This document shows, one piece after another, positions 5,634 through 7,726 of a stretch of 7,726 nt of DNA. Both the position numbers and the translations under genes were made by a program. This stretch comes from Aquimarina sp. (GTDB lineage Bacteria; Bacteroidota; Bacteroidia; Flavobacteriales; Flavobacteriaceae), in NCBI GenBank assembly GCA_011524575.1, contig WTKB01000302.1:1-7726 (forward strand), written 5' to 3'. The stretch's first letter is position 1. Every line of letters begins with the position of its first letter. Below the pieces are notes generated by a model that saw only the letters and a list, made by a program, of their open reading frames with translations, was not told the origin of the DNA and searched no databases.

Positions 5634-7726
5634 ATGGCAATTTTAAATAAAATAAGACAGCGATCTTTTTTTCTTATCATGGTAATTGCATTGGCACTCT
5701 TTGCTTTTATCCTTTCAGACCCTATCAGTAACAGTGCTTTTGGAGGTAATAATGCACAAAAAGTAGTTGGAGAAGTAAATGGAGAGTCTATTAAAACTTC
5801 TGAGTTTCAAAACTTAGTAGAGTCTCGTAAATCTAGAGGTTCTTCTTTACAAATAGTAAAAGCCATCTGGAATCAGAAAGTAGATGACATGCTTTTAAAT
5901 CAACAAGTTGAAGAATCTGGAATTGTAGTTGATAAAAAACATATTGCTGGTAAGCTTGAAGTAGCCTTAAAAAACAATGCCACTTTCCAAAATAAAGAAG
6001 GGAAATTTGATAAAGCTGTTCTTAACGAATATATTGCTGATCTCAAAGAAACGCAACCTTTACAGTACCAAAACTGGATGCGTTATGAAAATAACATTGA
6101 AGAAGTAGCTGCTCAAGATGTATTTAAACAAATGAGTGCCGTAGGTACTTACACTACACTTACAGAAGCAAAGTTTGCTCATGAAGCAGAAAACAAAAAA
6201 GCAACTATTAGTTATGTACAAATTCCATATTCTAAAATAGAAGATAAAACTATTGAAATCACAGATGCTGATATCAAAGCTTACCTTAAAAAGCACGCTA
6301 ATGAATTTCAGACAGAGGCTTCAACAGCTATTAGTTATGTGAAAATTGAAGAAAAAGCTTCAGAGGAAGATGAAAAACAAATTGTTGCAAAACTAAAAGG
6401 TCTTATAAAAGACTCGAAGCAATATAGTGATCTTACCAAAAGTACTGAAGATGTACTTGGTTTTGAAAATACTAAAGAAGTAGCAGCGTTTATCGAGGAA
6501 AACTCTGATTTGCCTTACACCAATAGTTACAGCTTTAAAAACGAACTTAATAAAGATGTAGCATCTCAACTTTTTGATGCTGCTCTTGGTAAAGTTTATG
6601 GGCCGTACAAAGAAAAAGGTTTCTACAAGTTAGCTAAACTTGTAACTCGTTCAAAAATTCCTGATTCTGTAAAGGCTAGTCATATATTAATTGGACACAA
6701 TCAAACAGGGAGAGCTTCAAGTGAGCGTACTAAAGAAGAAGCAAAGGTTTTAGCAGATAGTATCTTAAATGTTGTGAAATCTAAGAAATCTTCATTTGCT
6801 GTATTAGCAAAGAAGTTCTCTTCTGATCCATCAAACAAAGATAAAGCAGGAGACTTAGGCTACTTTACAAAAAATAGAATGGTAAAGCCTTTTAACGATT
6901 ATGTTTTTGAAAATAAAAAAGGAGACATTGCAGTGGTAGAAACAGGTTTTGGATACCATGTTGTAAAAATTGATGACCAAAAGAATTTCAAGAAAGCAGT
7001 AAAAATAGGAGTAATTGCACAAGAAATTCAACCCAGTGAAGCTACAAATAACGAGATATACGCACAGGCTACAAACTTCCTTTCTAAGGCTAAAGATACT
7101 GGGATAGAAACTGCAGCAAAAACAGCAAATCTTACGGTTAAAACAGCTAAGGATTTAAGCAAATTAGACGAGAATATCACAGGAATAGGAAAACAACGTG
7201 AAATTGTAAAATGGAGTTTTGATGCGGCTAAAGGTAGTGTTAAAAGCTTCGATGTAGCTGATGGATACATCATCGCAACAATAACAGATAAAGTAGAAAA
7301 GGGATTACAAAGTGTTGCTCAGGCAAAAGATAAAGTAGAACCAATACTTATCAATGAATTAAAAGCAGATAAAATCATTGAAGGACTTAAAGATATTACT
7401 GATCTTAATCAAATAGCAAAACAAAATGGTGTATCTGTAAAAACAGCAACAGGAATTACCTTAAATAACCCAACCATTTCTGGTATTGGAGTAGAAGAAA
7501 AAGTAGTAGGTACAGCATTAGGTTTAGCAAAAGATAAACTATCAAAACCTATAGCTGCAAACAAAGGTGTTTATGTATTAAAAGTAAAAACCATAACTGA
7601 AGCTCAAGAGTTAGGTTCTTACCAAACTCTTGCAAATAATGAAACTAAGAAAAATAGAACAAATTCTAGAAGAGCACTTCTTAAAGCATTAAAAGATAAT
7701 GCAGAAATTGTAGATTTAAGAGCGGA
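5634..7726 (+). CDS. ppiD: Peptidylprolyl isomerase / periplasmic folding factor PpiD, 3' end cut off
   Basis: The open frame runs for 697 complete codons to the window edge without a stop. The N-terminus MAILNKIRQRS is basic and precedes one membrane helix (11-28, FFLIMVIALALFAFILS), so the protein is anchored in the inner membrane with its bulk in the periplasm. Residues about 40-240 resemble the SurA/PpiD N-terminal chaperone region (VVGEVNGESIKTSEFQNLV). A parvulin domain spans about 345-447, with ASHIL (H350), FSSDPS (D398), AGDLGYF (405-411) and GFGYHVVKI (H442). The paired histidines and the acidic residue expected of an active parvulin are kept. Helical chaperone-like sequence follows to the end. 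PpiD assists folding of exported and outer-membrane proteins. Flavobacterial homologues are about 700 residues, so only a few residues and the stop codon should be missing. The start at 5634 follows an A-rich leader without Shine-Dalgarno. Confidence 0.9.
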   Translation, partial: MAILNKIRQRSFFLIMVIALALFAFILSDPISNSAFGGNNAQKVVGEVNGESIKTSEFQNLVESRKSRGSSLQIVKAIWNQKVDDMLLNQQVEESGIVVDKKHIAGKLEVALKNNATFQNKEGKFDKAVLNEYIADLKETQPLQYQNWMRYENNIEEVAAQDVFKQMSAVGTYTTLTEAKFAHEAENKKATISYVQIPYSKIEDKTIEITDADIKAYLKKHANEFQTEASTAISYVKIEEKASEEDEKQIVAKLKGLIKDSKQYSDLTKSTEDVLGFENTKEVAAFIEENSDLPYTNSYSFKNELNKDVASQLFDAALGKVYGPYKEKGFYKLAKLVTRSKIPDSVKASHILIGHNQTGRASSERTKEEAKVLADSILNVVKSKKSSFAVLAKKFSSDPSNKDKAGDLGYFTKNRMVKPFNDYVFENKKGDIAVVETGFGYHVVKIDDQKNFKKAVKIGVIAQEIQPSEATNNEIYAQATNFLSKAKDTGIETAAKTANLTVKTAKDLSKLDENITGIGKQREIVKWSFDAAKGSVKSFDVADGYIIATITDKVEKGLQSVAQAKDKVEPILINELKADKIIEGLKDITDLNQIAKQNGVSVKTATGITLNNPTISGIGVEEKVVGTALGLAKDKLSKPIAANKGVYVLKVKTITEAQELGSYQTLANNETKKNRTNSRRALLKALKDNAEIVDLRA

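Noticed and set aside
6060..6296. Minus-strand open frame of 78 codons inside ppiD
   Set aside because: It is fully antisense to the chaperone region of ppiD, and the Phe/Cys-rich product is typical of the complement of Lys/Glu-rich coding DNA.
7028..7273. Minus-strand open frame of 81 codons inside ppiD
   Set aside because: It is antisense to ppiD with no promoter or family resemblance. The plus-strand frame is clearly the coding one.

Overview
The window looks like ordinary core chromosome of a low-GC Bacteroidota bacterium, most likely a member of the Flavobacteriia. Four things point there. The DNA is strongly AT-rich. Start codons follow A-rich leaders without Shine-Dalgarno motifs. Two of the three promoter candidates have, and the third nearly has, the Bacteroidota -7 element TAnnTTTG. 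The protein families are typical of the group: a CoaX-linked outer-membrane barrel, a short lipoprotein-type LptC, and a ~700-residue PpiD. I cannot name the genus from the sequence.

Layout: a tRNA-Phe(GAA) gene lies on the minus strand and is cut by the left edge (1-53). After an 87-bp divergent intergenic region comes a plus-strand run. It holds coaX (141-878), an outer-membrane beta-barrel protein (875-2131, overlapping coaX by 4 bp), a secreted TPR protein with six mature-region cysteines (2150-3532) and lptC (3538-4104). A hairpin sits exactly at the lptC stop codon. Next come a 60-residue two-helix membrane protein (4170-4352) and, 2 bp later, a 396-residue protein (4355-5545). I read the latter as a strongly eroded member of the CNNM/CorC (HlyC) family. 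A good promoter at 5584-5613 then precedes ppiD, a periplasmic parvulin-type folding factor (5634 to the right edge), which lacks only its stop codon and probably a few residues.

Most genes after coaX concern the cell envelope: an OM barrel, a periplasmic TPR protein, lipopolysaccharide transport (LptC), membrane proteins and a periplasmic foldase (PpiD). CoaX makes 4'-phosphopantothenate for coenzyme A and appears to share the operon through translational coupling rather than pathway logic.

I see no mobile element, CRISPR array, phage gene, defence system or broken gene, and no wholly new system. The two observations most worth a second look are a near-ideal terminator-like hairpin (14-bp perfect stem plus T-run) inside the first codons of lptC, and the CNNM/CorC-like protein, whose reading frame is intact although the hallmark family motifs are lost.
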